Assembly (NCBI GenBank): GCA_964414815.1 | Contig: CAYPXY010000006.1 | Coordinates: 62,001-126,000 of the forward strand | Origin: Mariniblastus sp964414815 | Lineage (GTDB): Bacteria > Planctomycetota > Planctomycetia > Pirellulales > Pirellulaceae | Direction: 5' to 3' | Length of the DNA stretch: 64,000 bases | Shown here: piece by piece, positions 1 to 8,702 of the stretch | Layout of the letters: each line of letters starts with the position of its first letter | Numbering within the stretch: the stretch's first letter is position 1 | Made by a program: the position numbers and the translations under genes | Notes under the pieces: model-generated | Databases searched by the model: none | What the model was told of the DNA's origin: nothing | What the model saw: the letters and a program-made list of their open reading frames with translations, nothing else

Positions 1-705
1 CACGTCCTGCAAATGCGAGTGGACATGGGGATTCTGCAGATGGAAACCGAGGGGCGACCCGACGGAAATCAATTCTTCGGATTCTCGACATACTACGAGT
101 ACCTGATGAAAAAGTCCAAACGGAAAAGTTTTGAACTGGACGAAAGCCATCACTACGAGATCGACCGCGAGTTCTTTCAGTTCTACCATCGTCGGGTATG
201 CTGGCTGCAACTCCGCAAGTTCCGCGAGGCTGTCGGGGATGCCGAGCATACCTTGAAGCTGATGGATTTCTGCAAACAGTACTCCTCCGATGATGAATGG
301 ACGATCTCGCACGAACAATATCGTCCATTCGTGATCTATCACCGCACCCAGGCGGCGGCTCTGGCCCATCTGGATGAAGATTCGAGCGACGAATCCAACG
401 AGCATGTCGAACGGGCGATCGAAGAGGTTAACAGTGGGCTGGAGGTGATCCGCAGTCTGTTTCGCGACTACGAAGCCGAAGAGCAATTCGACGATGACGA
501 ACTGGTGCAGCGTCTGAAGGAGTTTCGTGAAGAACTCAGAAACAAGTACGAGATAGGTTTCACGCTCAAAGAGCAACTGGCTCGGGCCATCAAGAACGAA
601 GACTATGAACTGGCGGCGGAACTGAACGCCCAAATTGAGGCAAGAGAAAAAAGACACACGGAATCACTGGTAGAGCCGGACCAACCCCCTTCGACGAATG
701 ATTGA
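1..705 (+). CDS. UVR-motif protein, 5'-truncated by the window
   Basis: The frame is open from base 1 (codons His-Val-Leu-Gln precede the first Met at 13), so the true start most likely lies upstream of the window. The visible 234 residues are acidic and largely alpha-helical. Near the C-terminus is a UVR motif (KEQLARAIKNEDYELAAEL, roughly residues 185-203 from the Met at 13), the helical hairpin that UvrB and UvrC use to contact each other and that also occurs in McsA-like regulators. The N-terminal part (RVDMGILQMETEGRPDG) looks like a conserved planctomycete family whose function I do not know. No nuclease or helicase motif is visible, so this is neither UvrB nor UvrC. csrA follows on the same strand after about 250 bp. 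Confidence 0.75.
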   Translation, partial: HVLQMRVDMGILQMETEGRPDGNQFFGFSTYYEYLMKKSKRKSFELDESHHYEIDREFFQFYHRRVCWLQLRKFREAVGDAEHTLKLMDFCKQYSSDDEWTISHEQYRPFVIYHRTQAAALAHLDEDSSDESNEHVERAIEEVNSGLEVIRSLFRDYEAEEQFDDDELVQRLKEFREELRNKYEIGFTLKEQLARAIKNEDYELAAELNAQIEAREKRHTESLVEPDQPPSTND

Positions 706-939
706 TTGGTCAAAACGATCTCAACTTGAGCAAAAATGTGTCAGTTTGGAATTTTTTCAGCATATTTGTCCCTTTCTTACACACTTCTTGGTCGCTAGCG
801 TTTCAATGCCAGCAACCACTCCGAGCGGAAATAGCGGTATTTCTCTATAAAGAAGACTTGAAACAGCGATTTGGGCACGGGCGCTGCATTACAAGTCTGA
901 CTCGACAGTATTTTACTGCCAGAAATATCCTATAACGCA

Positions 940-945
940 AAGGAG
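940..945 (+). promoter_or_regulatory. Ribosome binding site deciding the csrA start
   Basis: AAGGAG lies 8 nt before the ATG at 954. An in-frame GTG at 945 would start inside this Shine-Dalgarno sequence, so ATG 954 is preferred. Confidence 0.8.
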
Positions 946-953
946 TGTCAATC

Positions 954-1217
954 ATGCTCGTTTTATCACGAAAACTGGATCAAGCAATTGTAATCGGGGA
1001 TGATATTCGCGTTCGAATCCTGAAGATCAAAGGAAACACGATCCGGATCGGAATCGAAGCACCCGACGATGTTCGCATCATTCGTAGCGAACTGGAATTT
1101 GATATTGATGTGACGGAAGGCCCCTATCACGCAATGAGTTTTCGAGAGCCAGTTCCCGCCAGCTTGCAGCACAACCGGTTAAAGGAACTCGTTCAGCAGA
1201 TCGCCCGACCGAAGTAA
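954..1217 (+). CDS. csrA: Carbon storage regulator CsrA (RNA-binding translational regulator)
   Basis: CsrA is a small dimeric RNA-binding protein that blocks or remodels ribosome binding sites at GGA motifs and so controls carbon flow, motility and surface behaviour. The 87-residue product begins MLVLSRKLDQAIVIGDDIRV, the classic CsrA N-terminal strand with the conserved L-R-K and the I-G-D-D-I. It keeps the GIEAPDDVRIIRSEL region carrying the second RNA-binding strand. A tail of about 20 residues after the core is longer than in the 61-residue E. coli protein, which is common outside the gammaproteobacteria. It is monocistronic here and converges with a lipase-like gene only 4 bp away. No flagellar gene or fliW neighbour is visible. 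Confidence 0.95.
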   Translation: MLVLSRKLDQAIVIGDDIRVRILKIKGNTIRIGIEAPDDVRIIRSELEFDIDVTEGPYHAMSFREPVPASLQHNRLKELVQQIARPK

Positions 1218-1221
1218 CCTG

Positions 1222-3267
1222 TTACTCCATCGGCAATTCGGGAATCACTCGTCCCTGAATCCGTGACAACTCCACCAGTTGTTCGAGCAGAATACGTTTG
1301 ACTTCGTAGATGCACGCTTCATTCTGGTGGATCGTGGAGTGATCCGCCGCAACCGCATACCGCGAAACGGCTCGCGGGTTCTGGGCACTTTCTAATGAAA
1401 CCACACCATCTCCTTGCCAAGCCGGAGTGGAACGGGTGGTAAACCAACGTTTCTTCTCGGTGCGGCCGTAGATATTGTGATGCTTGACATGCGACGCCGA
1501 AGTCGACTGAGCGATCGCTTCGAATATCGGCGCTTTGCTCTCAAGCGAATCCAGGCTGGTCGCCGTGGTCAGTAGTTCTTTGGACTTGATCTTGTCGCCG
1601 TTTGCTCGAACGACTTTGTCGATCTGGTTTTTCTGCGCATTGGGAAGCGTAAATATCTGGCGACTTGCCCACTGAGTCATACCATTTGCAAATTCCGATC
1701 CTTCAAACGGCGTTGCAATCGTAATCACACGAGCGATCGACCGGCCAGGTTCGAAGTAGAACGTGTCTTTTAGGCGTTGCAATGATTCTGTGTCGCCCTG
1801 GAACTCCGAGATGGGAGTCTCGCTGATCATCGACCAGAACCGATCTTCGCTGTGCAGACTCTGCATCGTTGAAATCAGACCACCCATGCTGTGCCCAACC
1901 AGCACCATCCGGTTGAGCGGCACGGAGGTTCCGCTCGGATCAAGCAACTCTCTGATTTGATTCAGGTCCTCCCGCATGGTGCGGGCCGAGTACCAAAACG
2001 GCTGCCCGGTCGGATACGAGTAAAACCAGAACTGATAGTTGGCATGAATTTCCGGATCGGCTCGCAAATCGTTGAACATGTGAATCCAGGTCATCGGGCT
2101 CGACCACAATCCATGGACCATCACTACCGGGATCTTACCCGGATCAAACGGCTCCAGCATGTACATGCCGTACAGTTCGGGCGCCAGCTCAGCGTTGATC
2201 AACGACACGGTTTCCAAGACGCCGGAATGCACGATCGGGTCTCGCAAGTTATGCGCCAGCGGTGTGGTGATATCGCTTTCGAGCGGTACCTGCTGGCCGT
2301 CGGTGTTGACCACGGTTTGCTCAAGCGGATCGAACAATGTCAACACCGCTTGCAGTCGCCCTGAATCCGGATCACGCTGATCGCGCCGCAAATGTCCAAA
2401 CGCGGTCATCGGCAGCGTCAAGCTGGGCGGATAAAATTTTTCCATTCCGGCATCCGTTTCAATCTGCTGACGAACGGCGATCAGCGGAACCCCCAGCCCA
2501 TAAGTGTGATAGCGGTTGGTAAGCCCTTGCGTTTGATAGTCGCTGACCATTTCAAACCGTTCGAACTGCTGGTCCTTCCAGCGTCCCGCGACCTCAACCT
2601 CGACTTCGAACTGATTTTCCCCCTGCCCCACTGAAATGGATTGGCCCGGAACCAGCCGCCCATCGCGGCACGCCTGACGCAACATGCCTTCGAGGGACCG
2701 GTTGTAGATGTCGCAAATACTGCGAAATTGTGGATCGTAGGCATTGCGTTTAATGTCAAGCCGCGGTGCGAACAGAAACTGGTACGAATGAATGACCGCC
2801 GTAGTGTAGTAATTCATTGCATCGTCCGAGCGCCTTTGTGTCAGATGCCAGTTGGCTTCAATTTCAGCCAGCTCGGCCAGTGCGTGGACTTCTTCCATGG
2901 TCGGCTGATTGGCAGCCAGTTCATTGAGCCACCGAATGATACGCGCCGAATCACGCTTATAGTGTTCCAGCAGTCCGTATTGATGGAGGAGCTGTTGGGT
3001 GCGCTCGCTGGGTTGAGATTTCTTGATAAACACCGACGGCACGAGCCGCGACTTCAGATCTTTTTTTACGGGCTTGACCGTGACGACATCGTGTGGACTG
3101 AAGGAGGCCACATAGGCCATCCGCTGAAACGCCCGCTCGCGCGTCATTTGGCAACCGGCTTGCATGACGATCAATGCCGCAACGAACAGGCACCCACACA
3201 CCGCCCAGACACGCGGTTGCATACCGGTGCGGTTGGAACGCTTGCGGGCGCTGCGCGTGGGAATCAT
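1222..3267 (-). CDS. Secreted alpha/beta-hydrolase (lipase/esterase-like), probable lipoprotein
   Basis: This 681-residue protein opens with a basic stretch and a hydrophobic segment ending in VMQAGC at about residue 39, a plausible lipobox, so it is likely anchored in the envelope facing outward. The C-terminal half is an alpha/beta-hydrolase: the oxyanion strand reads VMVHGLWSSPMTW and the nucleophile elbow GHSMGG sits at residues 458-463, with Ser460 as catalytic serine. A late DHST (AADHSTIHQN) is a candidate for the catalytic histidine. The N-terminal ~350 residues have no domain I recognise. The substrate cannot be read from sequence. ATG at 3222 is an alternative start that keeps the signal segment. 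Its stop is 4 bp from the csrA stop in tail-to-tail arrangement. Confidence 0.8.
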   Translation of the reverse strand: MIPTRSARKRSNRTGMQPRVWAVCGCLFVAALIVMQAGCQMTRERAFQRMAYVASFSPHDVVTVKPVKKDLKSRLVPSVFIKKSQPSERTQQLLHQYGLLEHYKRDSARIIRWLNELAANQPTMEEVHALAELAEIEANWHLTQRRSDDAMNYYTTAVIHSYQFLFAPRLDIKRNAYDPQFRSICDIYNRSLEGMLRQACRDGRLVPGQSISVGQGENQFEVEVEVAGRWKDQQFERFEMVSDYQTQGLTNRYHTYGLGVPLIAVRQQIETDAGMEKFYPPSLTLPMTAFGHLRRDQRDPDSGRLQAVLTLFDPLEQTVVNTDGQQVPLESDITTPLAHNLRDPIVHSGVLETVSLINAELAPELYGMYMLEPFDPGKIPVVMVHGLWSSPMTWIHMFNDLRADPEIHANYQFWFYSYPTGQPFWYSARTMREDLNQIRELLDPSGTSVPLNRMVLVGHSMGGLISTMQSLHSEDRFWSMISETPISEFQGDTESLQRLKDTFYFEPGRSIARVITIATPFEGSEFANGMTQWASRQIFTLPNAQKNQIDKVVRANGDKIKSKELLTTATSLDSLESKAPIFEAIAQSTSASHVKHHNIYGRTEKKRWFTTRSTPAWQGDGVVSLESAQNPRAVSRYAVAADHSTIHQNEACIYEVKRILLEQLVELSRIQGRVIPELPME

Positions 3268-3370
3268 GCCTGTTCAGGTAACCGTAGCCAATGTCGAATC
3301 CAACCCAATAAACAACGCAAGAAGTACCGGAATTCCGCTAATTTCTCAAGTTCATCGCAGGAGCTAGCAC

Positions 3371-4087
3371 CTACAGAATCGGCTTTACAATCCAGAACCC
3401 CAGCCCGAAAATTCCGGCGTCGACGATCGCATGGCTCAGCCACGCACTGCGAAATCCCCAGACTCGCCGGTAGAGCCAAGCCCAGAAAAAGCCCCCCACA
3501 GCAATGCTGGCAGAAAGAAAATACGTCCACGTCGACTGCCAGCCAAAAAAACATGCCAGCAAAACCACATGATGGGCCATGAATCCAAGGCTGGAAATGA
3601 CCGCAGCCTTCCACCACGTCTGATCAGGCTCAAGCCGGTCGAATACAAACCACCGCCAGTAGTATTCCTCCAGGCATGAATGGGCCAAGATATAGAACAG
3701 GCTGGCCGCCAAAAATTTCGGAACCGAACCGAGCCCCATCGACACAATCTTTTCCTGAACCATCTGTTGCATCTGTGCGGTGGTTTCATCGGAAAACAGA
3801 TAGCGGTAGATCAAGAACATCCCGGCAACGACGGCGATCCCGAAGAGTGTGCCTAATATCAAGTTGCTGGCTGGCGTACCACCCAATTCATCGCTGGCTC
3901 CGTGACGAATCGTATCGCGAGGCGCCGAACGATCCAGCCAAAGCACAAATACCACAGGAAAACCAAACTGGATACACTTGCCGATGGCATAGACGGGTTG
4001 AGAAAATCCTGAACCTTGCAGCCATTGAAAATAGGCCAAGGTAAGAAGCGTAGGAAAGATCAGGGCAAAAAGAAGAGGCAATTTCAT
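3371..4087 (-). CDS. CPBP-family intramembrane metalloprotease (CAAX protease-like)
   Basis: A 238-residue, highly hydrophobic protein with about six or seven predicted membrane segments. It contains the CPBP/Abi signature EExxxR (E140, E141, R145 in LEEYYWRWF) followed by a membrane-embedded His pair (AHH, residues 171-173), which together form the presumed metal site. Members cleave prenylated proteins or peptides in the membrane, and bacterial roles include bacteriocin immunity and regulatory proteolysis. Which applies here is unknown. The start codon directly abuts the prs stop codon (4087/4088), so it is translated from the same operon message and is its last gene. Confidence 0.85.
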   Translation of the reverse strand: MKLPLLFALIFPTLLTLAYFQWLQGSGFSQPVYAIGKCIQFGFPVVFVLWLDRSAPRDTIRHGASDELGGTPASNLILGTLFGIAVVAGMFLIYRYLFSDETTAQMQQMVQEKIVSMGLGSVPKFLAASLFYILAHSCLEEYYWRWFVFDRLEPDQTWWKAAVISSLGFMAHHVVLLACFFGWQSTWTYFLSASIAVGGFFWAWLYRRVWGFRSAWLSHAIVDAGIFGLGFWIVKPIL

Positions 4088-5035
4088 CTACGCGGGTGAA
4101 AAGATGGAGCTGATCGATTTGTGCTGATGGATTCGCTGAATGGCCTCTCCCAACATTTTGGACACCGTCAGAACCTTCAGTTTCGGCAGTTCGCTCACCG
4201 AGCGTGTTGGGATGGTGTCCGTGACGACAATGCTGTCGATCGGAGCCTTGTTCAGCCGTTCGGTCGCCGGCCCGGCAAAGATACCGTGCGTGGCCGCGAC
4301 GTGAACTTCACGAGCACCTTTTTGCTTGACCAGTTCCGCCGCACCACAGATCGATCCAGCCGTGCTGATCATGTCATCAAACATCAACACCACCTTGCCG
4401 TCGATGGGACCGCCAATGATATTTTCCTGCCGCACGTTGTCGGCATTGATCCGCCGTTTATCGATAATCGCCAATTGACCGCCGAGACGCTTGGCATGTC
4501 CGACCGCTCGTTTGATGCTGCCTTCGTCGGGACTGACGATGACGAGATCCTCTTTCGGAAAATTGAGCGACTTGAAATATTCATTGAGCACGCTTCCGGC
4601 ATACAGGTGATCGACCGGAACGTCAAAGAACCCTTGAATCTGGGCCGCATGCAAATCCATCGTCAGCACGCGATCGGCACCGGCTCGCGTGATCATGTTG
4701 GCCACGAGTTTCGCCGTAATCGGCACTCGACCGGCGTCCTTGCGATCCTGACGAGCATAGCCAAAATACGGTACGACCGCTGTGATCCGTTCGGCACTGG
4801 CGCGCAGGCAAGTATCAATCATGATCAACAGTTCCATGAGGTTGTCGTTGACCGGTGGACAGGTCGGCTGGATCAAGTACACATCCCGGCCGCGAACGTC
4901 ATCAATCTGGCAATGGAACTCGCCATCTGGAAAGGTAGTCAGTTGACAAGCGGAAAGATCAAGATTCAAAAAACCGGCGATGCGGCGTGAAAGTTCTGGG
5001 TTCGCACGGCCTGTAAAAAGTTTGAGTTCAAGCAT
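4088..5035 (-). CDS. prs: Ribose-phosphate pyrophosphokinase (PRPP synthetase)
   Basis: Makes PRPP from ribose 5-phosphate and ATP for purine, pyrimidine, His, Trp and NAD synthesis. The 315-residue length is normal for class I enzymes. Recognisable elements are the N-terminal FTGRANPEL, the ATP-binding QPTCPPVNDNLMELL, the flexible catalytic loop region YFGYARQDRKD, the DLHAAQIQGFF region, and the PRPP-binding loop VVLMFDDMISTAGS with its acidic pair. It abuts the nucleotidyltransferase upstream (1 bp boundary at 5035/5036) and the CPBP gene downstream. The pairing with a UDP-sugar nucleotidyltransferase mirrors the frequent glmU-prs linkage in bacteria. Confidence 0.96.
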   Translation of the reverse strand: MLELKLFTGRANPELSRRIAGFLNLDLSACQLTTFPDGEFHCQIDDVRGRDVYLIQPTCPPVNDNLMELLIMIDTCLRASAERITAVVPYFGYARQDRKDAGRVPITAKLVANMITRAGADRVLTMDLHAAQIQGFFDVPVDHLYAGSVLNEYFKSLNFPKEDLVIVSPDEGSIKRAVGHAKRLGGQLAIIDKRRINADNVRQENIIGGPIDGKVVLMFDDMISTAGSICGAAELVKQKGAREVHVAATHGIFAGPATERLNKAPIDSIVVTDTIPTRSVSELPKLKVLTVSKMLGEAIQRIHQHKSISSIFSPA

Positions 5036-5779
5036 TTATTTTTTTCCTGCCAAAATCGCGGCTTCGACTTCTGCCAACTGATCGAGAGTATTGACACTGA
5101 GCGCTTCGATCGGCTTGAGGACCGGCAGTGCTCGAACATCTTCTCCATTTCTTAATAGAATACCCGGAATGTCCGTGATGTAGTATTCCCTTTGCTGGTT
5201 ATTGTCCGTCAATTGATCGAGCGCCGCCAGCATCTTCTGACAATCAAAAATGTAGGTACTCATATTGGTTTCATTGATTTCAAGCTGTTCTGGTGTGGCA
5301 TCCTTATGTTCGACAATACCGGTAAAGTTTCCCTGCGAATCTCGAACAATTCGGCCCAAGCCCGTTGGATCGTGGTGAATCAGCGATCCGAGAATGCAAG
5401 CGGGCCGCGACGTTTCAAACTCATCGAGCAGCCGCCGTATCGAATCCGACTGCAGCATCGGCGAATCTCCCGCAATGACCACCACGGGCCCCTCGTGATC
5501 TTCTACCGCCGCCCGACACATCATCACAGCGTGCCCTGTCCCAAGCTGTTCGGTTTGTAATGCAAATTCAATCGACGGATCTCCTGCGAGGGCCGTCTGA
5601 ACCAGTTCCGCCCGATAGCCCACAACGACCACAAAACGTGTCACTCCGGCCTGTTTGAGCGCGTCGATGACATAGGCGAGCAGAGGTCTCCCGTTGGCTT
5701 CGCACAGCACTTTCGGAAGGTCGGATTTCATTCGGGTTCCCTTGCCGGCGGCAAGGACGATAGCGACGGGTGGATTCAT
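5036..5779 (-). CDS. Sugar-nucleotide pyrophosphorylase, GlmU N-terminal domain only
   Basis: The 247-residue product carries the uridyltransferase signature VLAAGKGTRMKSDLPKVL at the N-terminus, then LQTEQLGTGHAVMMC and GDSPML, as in the GlmU pyrophosphorylase domain. These support synthesis of UDP-GlcNAc (or a related UDP sugar) from UTP and the sugar 1-phosphate. The left-handed beta-helix acetyltransferase half of GlmU is absent and the gene ends cleanly against prs, so the acetylation step, if needed, must come from another gene. Short stand-alone versions of this kind occur in Planctomycetota and Archaea. The glmU name is withheld because only one of two activities is present. Confidence 0.88.
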   Translation of the reverse strand: MNPPVAIVLAAGKGTRMKSDLPKVLCEANGRPLLAYVIDALKQAGVTRFVVVVGYRAELVQTALAGDPSIEFALQTEQLGTGHAVMMCRAAVEDHEGPVVVIAGDSPMLQSDSIRRLLDEFETSRPACILGSLIHHDPTGLGRIVRDSQGNFTGIVEHKDATPEQLEINETNMSTYIFDCQKMLAALDQLTDNNQQREYYITDIPGILLRNGEDVRALPVLKPIEALSVNTLDQLAEVEAAILAGKK

Positions 5780-5793
5780 TGAGTTCGCAAAAG

Positions 5794-6450
5794 TTAAAAC
5801 AGTTCAAAAATTCGCGGATCGTCGAGCGATTCCGCCACAAACTGAACATGACTATAGTCAAGATCACGGCTGTGAACAGTCGGGATCGCCACTGTAAACG
5901 CTCCGGCTGCGACCGCAGCCCGACTGCCGTTGACGCTGTCCTCAAGAGCCAGCATAAATTGCGGATCAACGGAGAACTTCTGAGCCGAGGTCAGGTAAAT
6001 TTCTGGATGCGGCTTGCCATGCGTCACATCGTCACCGGTCAGAATAAAATCGAACCGGGGAATCAGATCAAACAGTCCGAGTGCCGTGATCGCAAAATCG
6101 CGACTTGAACTTGTCGCCACCCCCTTGGGCAATTGCAAGCGATCGAGTGTCTCGAGCAAAGCATCCAAACCGGGCATCTTCTCGATACGAGTGGGAAGCA
6201 TCCCCACAAAGATCGCTTCCATTTCACGCTGGAAAGACTCAAAGGAATCTTCCAGATTCAAGCTTTCCTTGAGAATGGAGTACGCTTGTCTCGCCGGTAG
6301 CCCCATCAGCCGCCGCTTAAGCTCCAGGCCATAGCGATGTCCGCGACGCCCCAGTACCGTTTGCGTGACATCATCGTACAGGTCTTCCGTATTGAACATC
6401 AAACCGTCCATATCAAAAGCGACGGCTTGAATGGCTTTCGGGGATAACAT
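5794..6450 (-). CDS. HAD-superfamily hydrolase, beta-phosphoglucomutase/phosphatase type
   Basis: A 218-residue HAD protein with the nucleophile motif FDMDG close to the N-terminus (QAVAFDMDGLMFNTE), a helical cap, motif II around VATSSS, the motif III lysine in GKPHPEIYL and motif IV in ALEDSVNG. This layout fits the subfamily containing beta-phosphoglucomutase and sugar-phosphate or pseudouridine phosphatases, so substrate is open. ATG 6450 is chosen because the longer frame to 6483 would need a TTG. It is the first gene of the tight operon with the nucleotidyltransferase (14 bp gap), prs and the CPBP gene. Confidence 0.88.
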   Translation of the reverse strand: MLSPKAIQAVAFDMDGLMFNTEDLYDDVTQTVLGRRGHRYGLELKRRLMGLPARQAYSILKESLNLEDSFESFQREMEAIFVGMLPTRIEKMPGLDALLETLDRLQLPKGVATSSSRDFAITALGLFDLIPRFDFILTGDDVTHGKPHPEIYLTSAQKFSVDPQFMLALEDSVNGSRAAVAAGAFTVAIPTVHSRDLDYSHVQFVAESLDDPRIFELF

Positions 6451-6699
6451 TCTTCGAATTGGTTTATGGTTTTTAAGGGGCAATATTTAACCGCGCCGCA
6501 GAGCGAATTCGGCGTCTATCCAGTTTACCCTTCTGTTAATGTAAACCGCCCCATTTACGCCGCCAAGCGGAGGCCACTGGGTGATGCTCCAGAACTTTAA
6601 CGGCATTGAGTTCAAGGGGAATTGCGGCTTGATTCTGCAGAGACAGCATGGATCTTTTTGAGATATAAAAAAACCACCCTGGTTCAATGATGAAAGCAA

Positions 6700-6886
6700 C
6701 GGCCCGTAGGGACACAAGGTTTGTAGCAACCGATCCCCACCTAATTCCCTCCGTCCCCGTAGGGACACCATGTCGGTAACGTATGATGTTGATTTGTTCC
6801 ACCGACATCTCGTCCCTGACGGGACGGATAATGGTTAAGACTGCCCCCCCCATTGCTACCGACATTTCGTCCCTAACGGGACGGAC
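6700..6886 (+). repeat. Four degenerate palindromic repeats (GTCCCTAACGGGAC type), both orientations
   Basis: Four related units occur with irregular spacing: about 6701-6738 (CCCGTAGGGACAC), 6750-6780 (CCGTCCCCGTAGGGACAC then CATGTCGGTAAC), 6801-6828 (ACCGACATCTCGTCCCTGAC) and 6855-6886 (CTACCGACATTTCGTCCCTA). Units three and four are direct and units one and two are inverted. Each has a GTCCC-N4-GGGAC core next to an ACCGACAT flank. The bidirectional, palindromic, irregularly spaced layout resembles REP/BIME-type elements and not CRISPR. No gene is supported in 6451-6699, so these repeats lie in a non-coding stretch. Confidence 0.75.
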
Positions 6887-7355
6887 GCTGCGATATTCAA
6901 CCCCACCCCCTTGGCGCAAAAAAAATCCCCGCCGACGGTGGCCAGGAATTGAATGGATTAATTACTTGCCCAAGCAGGCAATCGATTTAGGGCAGGACAG
7001 GTGCCCTCTTTGCCATTCTTGATTTGTTAAAACATCAACGCAACATGTCAAATTGTGGCTATCTATTTTATGGGAAAAATGCCCGATTCTTGGCAAGTCA
7101 AGATCAGTTTATTTGCCTCACCCTACCAACACTTCTAGAAAACTGGGCTTGATTTGGGTTGAAACCTGCAAATTTCCCATAGAATGGACAGCTACTGCCA
7201 AATCAGTTCCCCGACCTTTGTAATTCATTGTGATTTCTGCCCTTAAAATTTTAAACATTTCTTCACTTAAATGGTTGACTTTATGCTTTGTCCGGATTAA
7301 CCTGTCCAAGAGTGTCGCGTTTTTCAACTCGTAATTCCTTTTAGGAGATTTAATC
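6887..7355. other. AT-rich intergenic region without a supported gene
   Basis: Base composition drops visibly compared with neighbouring genes. Short open frames here have no family resemblance or ribosome binding site. The last 20 bp hold the AGGAG ribosome binding site (7343-7347) of the PEP-CTERM gene. The region probably contains its promoter, which I could not place convincingly. Confidence 0.5.
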
Positions 7356-7961
7356 ATGAAAAAGATTCGTAATCGGTGCTTGAAGGCACTTGTCGCAATC
7401 GGGCTTGTTGCGGCTTCAGTGGGAAACACCCAAGCAGATATTATTATAAATTTTAATAACCTTACTGCGACTGGGTGGCAATTTTATACATTTCTAGGTG
7501 AAGGCGGAACCGAGCACGGAACTGTTGCTGGTGAACTTACAGGCGTGTCAGTCAATGCTGTTCTGAATGCGTCATTAAATTTTACTTACGCTGATGATCT
7601 AACAGTTTATGTTACGCCTACTGGGGACTTGGCTCTAGGAGGCCAGCTTCAAGCTGGTGGATTCTCGAATATGAATGCCGGCGAATGGCAGGCTTGGGCA
7701 AACGGCGCCAGTGATGTGGTCGGCACAACTGTGATCGATACCATTACTTTAAACACCCCAATTGTGTTCAATGGCAACCTAAGCGATGGCAGAATTTGGA
7801 TTGGCAATGGTTATGGTGCATCAGGCACATCCGGAACTTGGTCCGGAAGTATTACTTTGCATGGAGTCAACTCAGTTTCCGCAGTTCCTGAACCAACTAC
7901 ATTGGCGTTGTCGATGATTGGATTGGGAGTTGTCGGTTTGGTAAGACGTCGTAAACCTTAG
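7356..7961 (+). CDS. PEP-CTERM sorting-domain protein (exported, envelope-sorted)
   Basis: The 201-residue precursor has a Sec signal peptide (MKKIRNRCLKALVAIGLVAA, cleavage near NTQA-D) and ends with the PEP-CTERM tripartite tail: VPEPTTLALSMIGLGVVGL followed by RRRK. Exosortase is expected to cleave at PEP and transfer the protein to the cell surface. The mature part is Gly/Asn/Thr-rich and Cys-free, probably beta-sandwich. AGGAG lies 8 nt before the ATG. Codons are clearly more AT-rich than in flanking genes and the gene stands alone between two repeat-bearing gaps, which hints at recent acquisition or relaxed selection. No exosortase gene lies in this window. Confidence 0.9.
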   Translation: MKKIRNRCLKALVAIGLVAASVGNTQADIIINFNNLTATGWQFYTFLGEGGTEHGTVAGELTGVSVNAVLNASLNFTYADDLTVYVTPTGDLALGGQLQAGGFSNMNAGEWQAWANGASDVVGTTVIDTITLNTPIVFNGNLSDGRIWIGNGYGASGTSGTWSGSITLHGVNSVSAVPEPTTLALSMIGLGVVGLVRRRKP

Positions 7962-8702
7962 AATACTTGGTTCCAAGACTGCACAATAATTTTAGGTAGT
8001 GCAAAGTCACCATTCCCAAGTTTGGTGTGTAATCCTTAGATAACTCTTATGCTTTCCAGGCTGCGCGACGCCCTCAGCAAGTATAACTTTGGTGTCTTCA
8101 AAAAAATCAGCGGACTAATGTCTGCTGATTTTTTTTTTGACACGAAAGGACACGAAAGCGAAAGGACACGAAAGGACAGGCACCTGCCCTACCAGACGGC
8201 ACCTTCCAGCTTCCGATGCCAAAATCTCGATTTTGTATAAAAATTTACACAAAAATCGATGTGTGCTAATTAGCACAAAATGACAGGCACCTGTCCGGAT
8301 ACGGGAGTGTCTCCGGCACACGCTGGGAACAGAATGGCATTTCCGTCTCCAGTCTTCGTACTCTCTCCCAATCCAGCGAACTGGCCCAAAGTTCAAGAAG
8401 CCCCCCCTTCATGCTCGCCCTCTCACAACCTTAAAGGACAACTGAACGGCCACCCAACAACGGACCGCTGACGACTGTTAACGGACAACGGTCTACTGAC
8501 AATCTCTCGCCTGCTATCTGGTTTTGCTTGCAGCATGATCGTCTAAATAACTATTTTCGAAAAAACTGGCATCTTCGGGATCTTCGCTAAATTCGTCATA
8601 GCTTAATGGGCGATCAATTGGTTGAGGCGAAATCTGTCCATTTCGTGTTTTCGCCCGTTTCCCAGCGACACGAACGAATCGGGTCCAAATCCGAGGAAAA
8701 CC
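7962..8702. repeat. Gene-free gap with short repeats and palindromes
   Basis: Contains tandem GGACACGAAA-like units at about 8140-8180, two copies of GACAGGCACCTG (near 8177 and 8282, the second a near-palindrome GACAGGCACCTGTC), an inverted pair ATCTCGATTTTGT/ACAAAAATCGAT around 8224-8260, and the perfect 16-bp palindrome TGTGCTAATTAGCACA at 8262-8277. A further ACTGTTAACGGACAACGG stretch lies near 8474-8492. No open frame here is convincing. GAGG at 8693-8696 serves the gene starting at 8703. Confidence 0.6.

Noticed and set aside
702..935. A 77-codon frame between the UVR gene and csrA
   Set aside because: No ribosome site, overlaps the UVR stop and has no recognised family. It is more likely the csrA leader region.
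945..953. GTG start for csrA giving three extra residues
   Set aside because: It lies inside the AAGGAG ribosome site, while ATG 954 has correct spacing and the canonical MLVLSRK start.
6700..6886. CRISPR array
   Set aside because: Units are degenerate, irregularly spaced and in both orientations; no cas gene in the window.
6536..7022. Short frames crossing the palindromic repeats
   Set aside because: Their peptides (for example RPVRDEMS repeated) simply follow the DNA repeats; no start signal or homology.
7262..7310. Sigma-70 type -35/-10 pair upstream of the first PEP-CTERM gene (TTGACT with a poor TAACCT)
   Set aside because: The -10 match is too weak to claim a promoter; a sigma-54 type site was also looked for and spacing did not fit.
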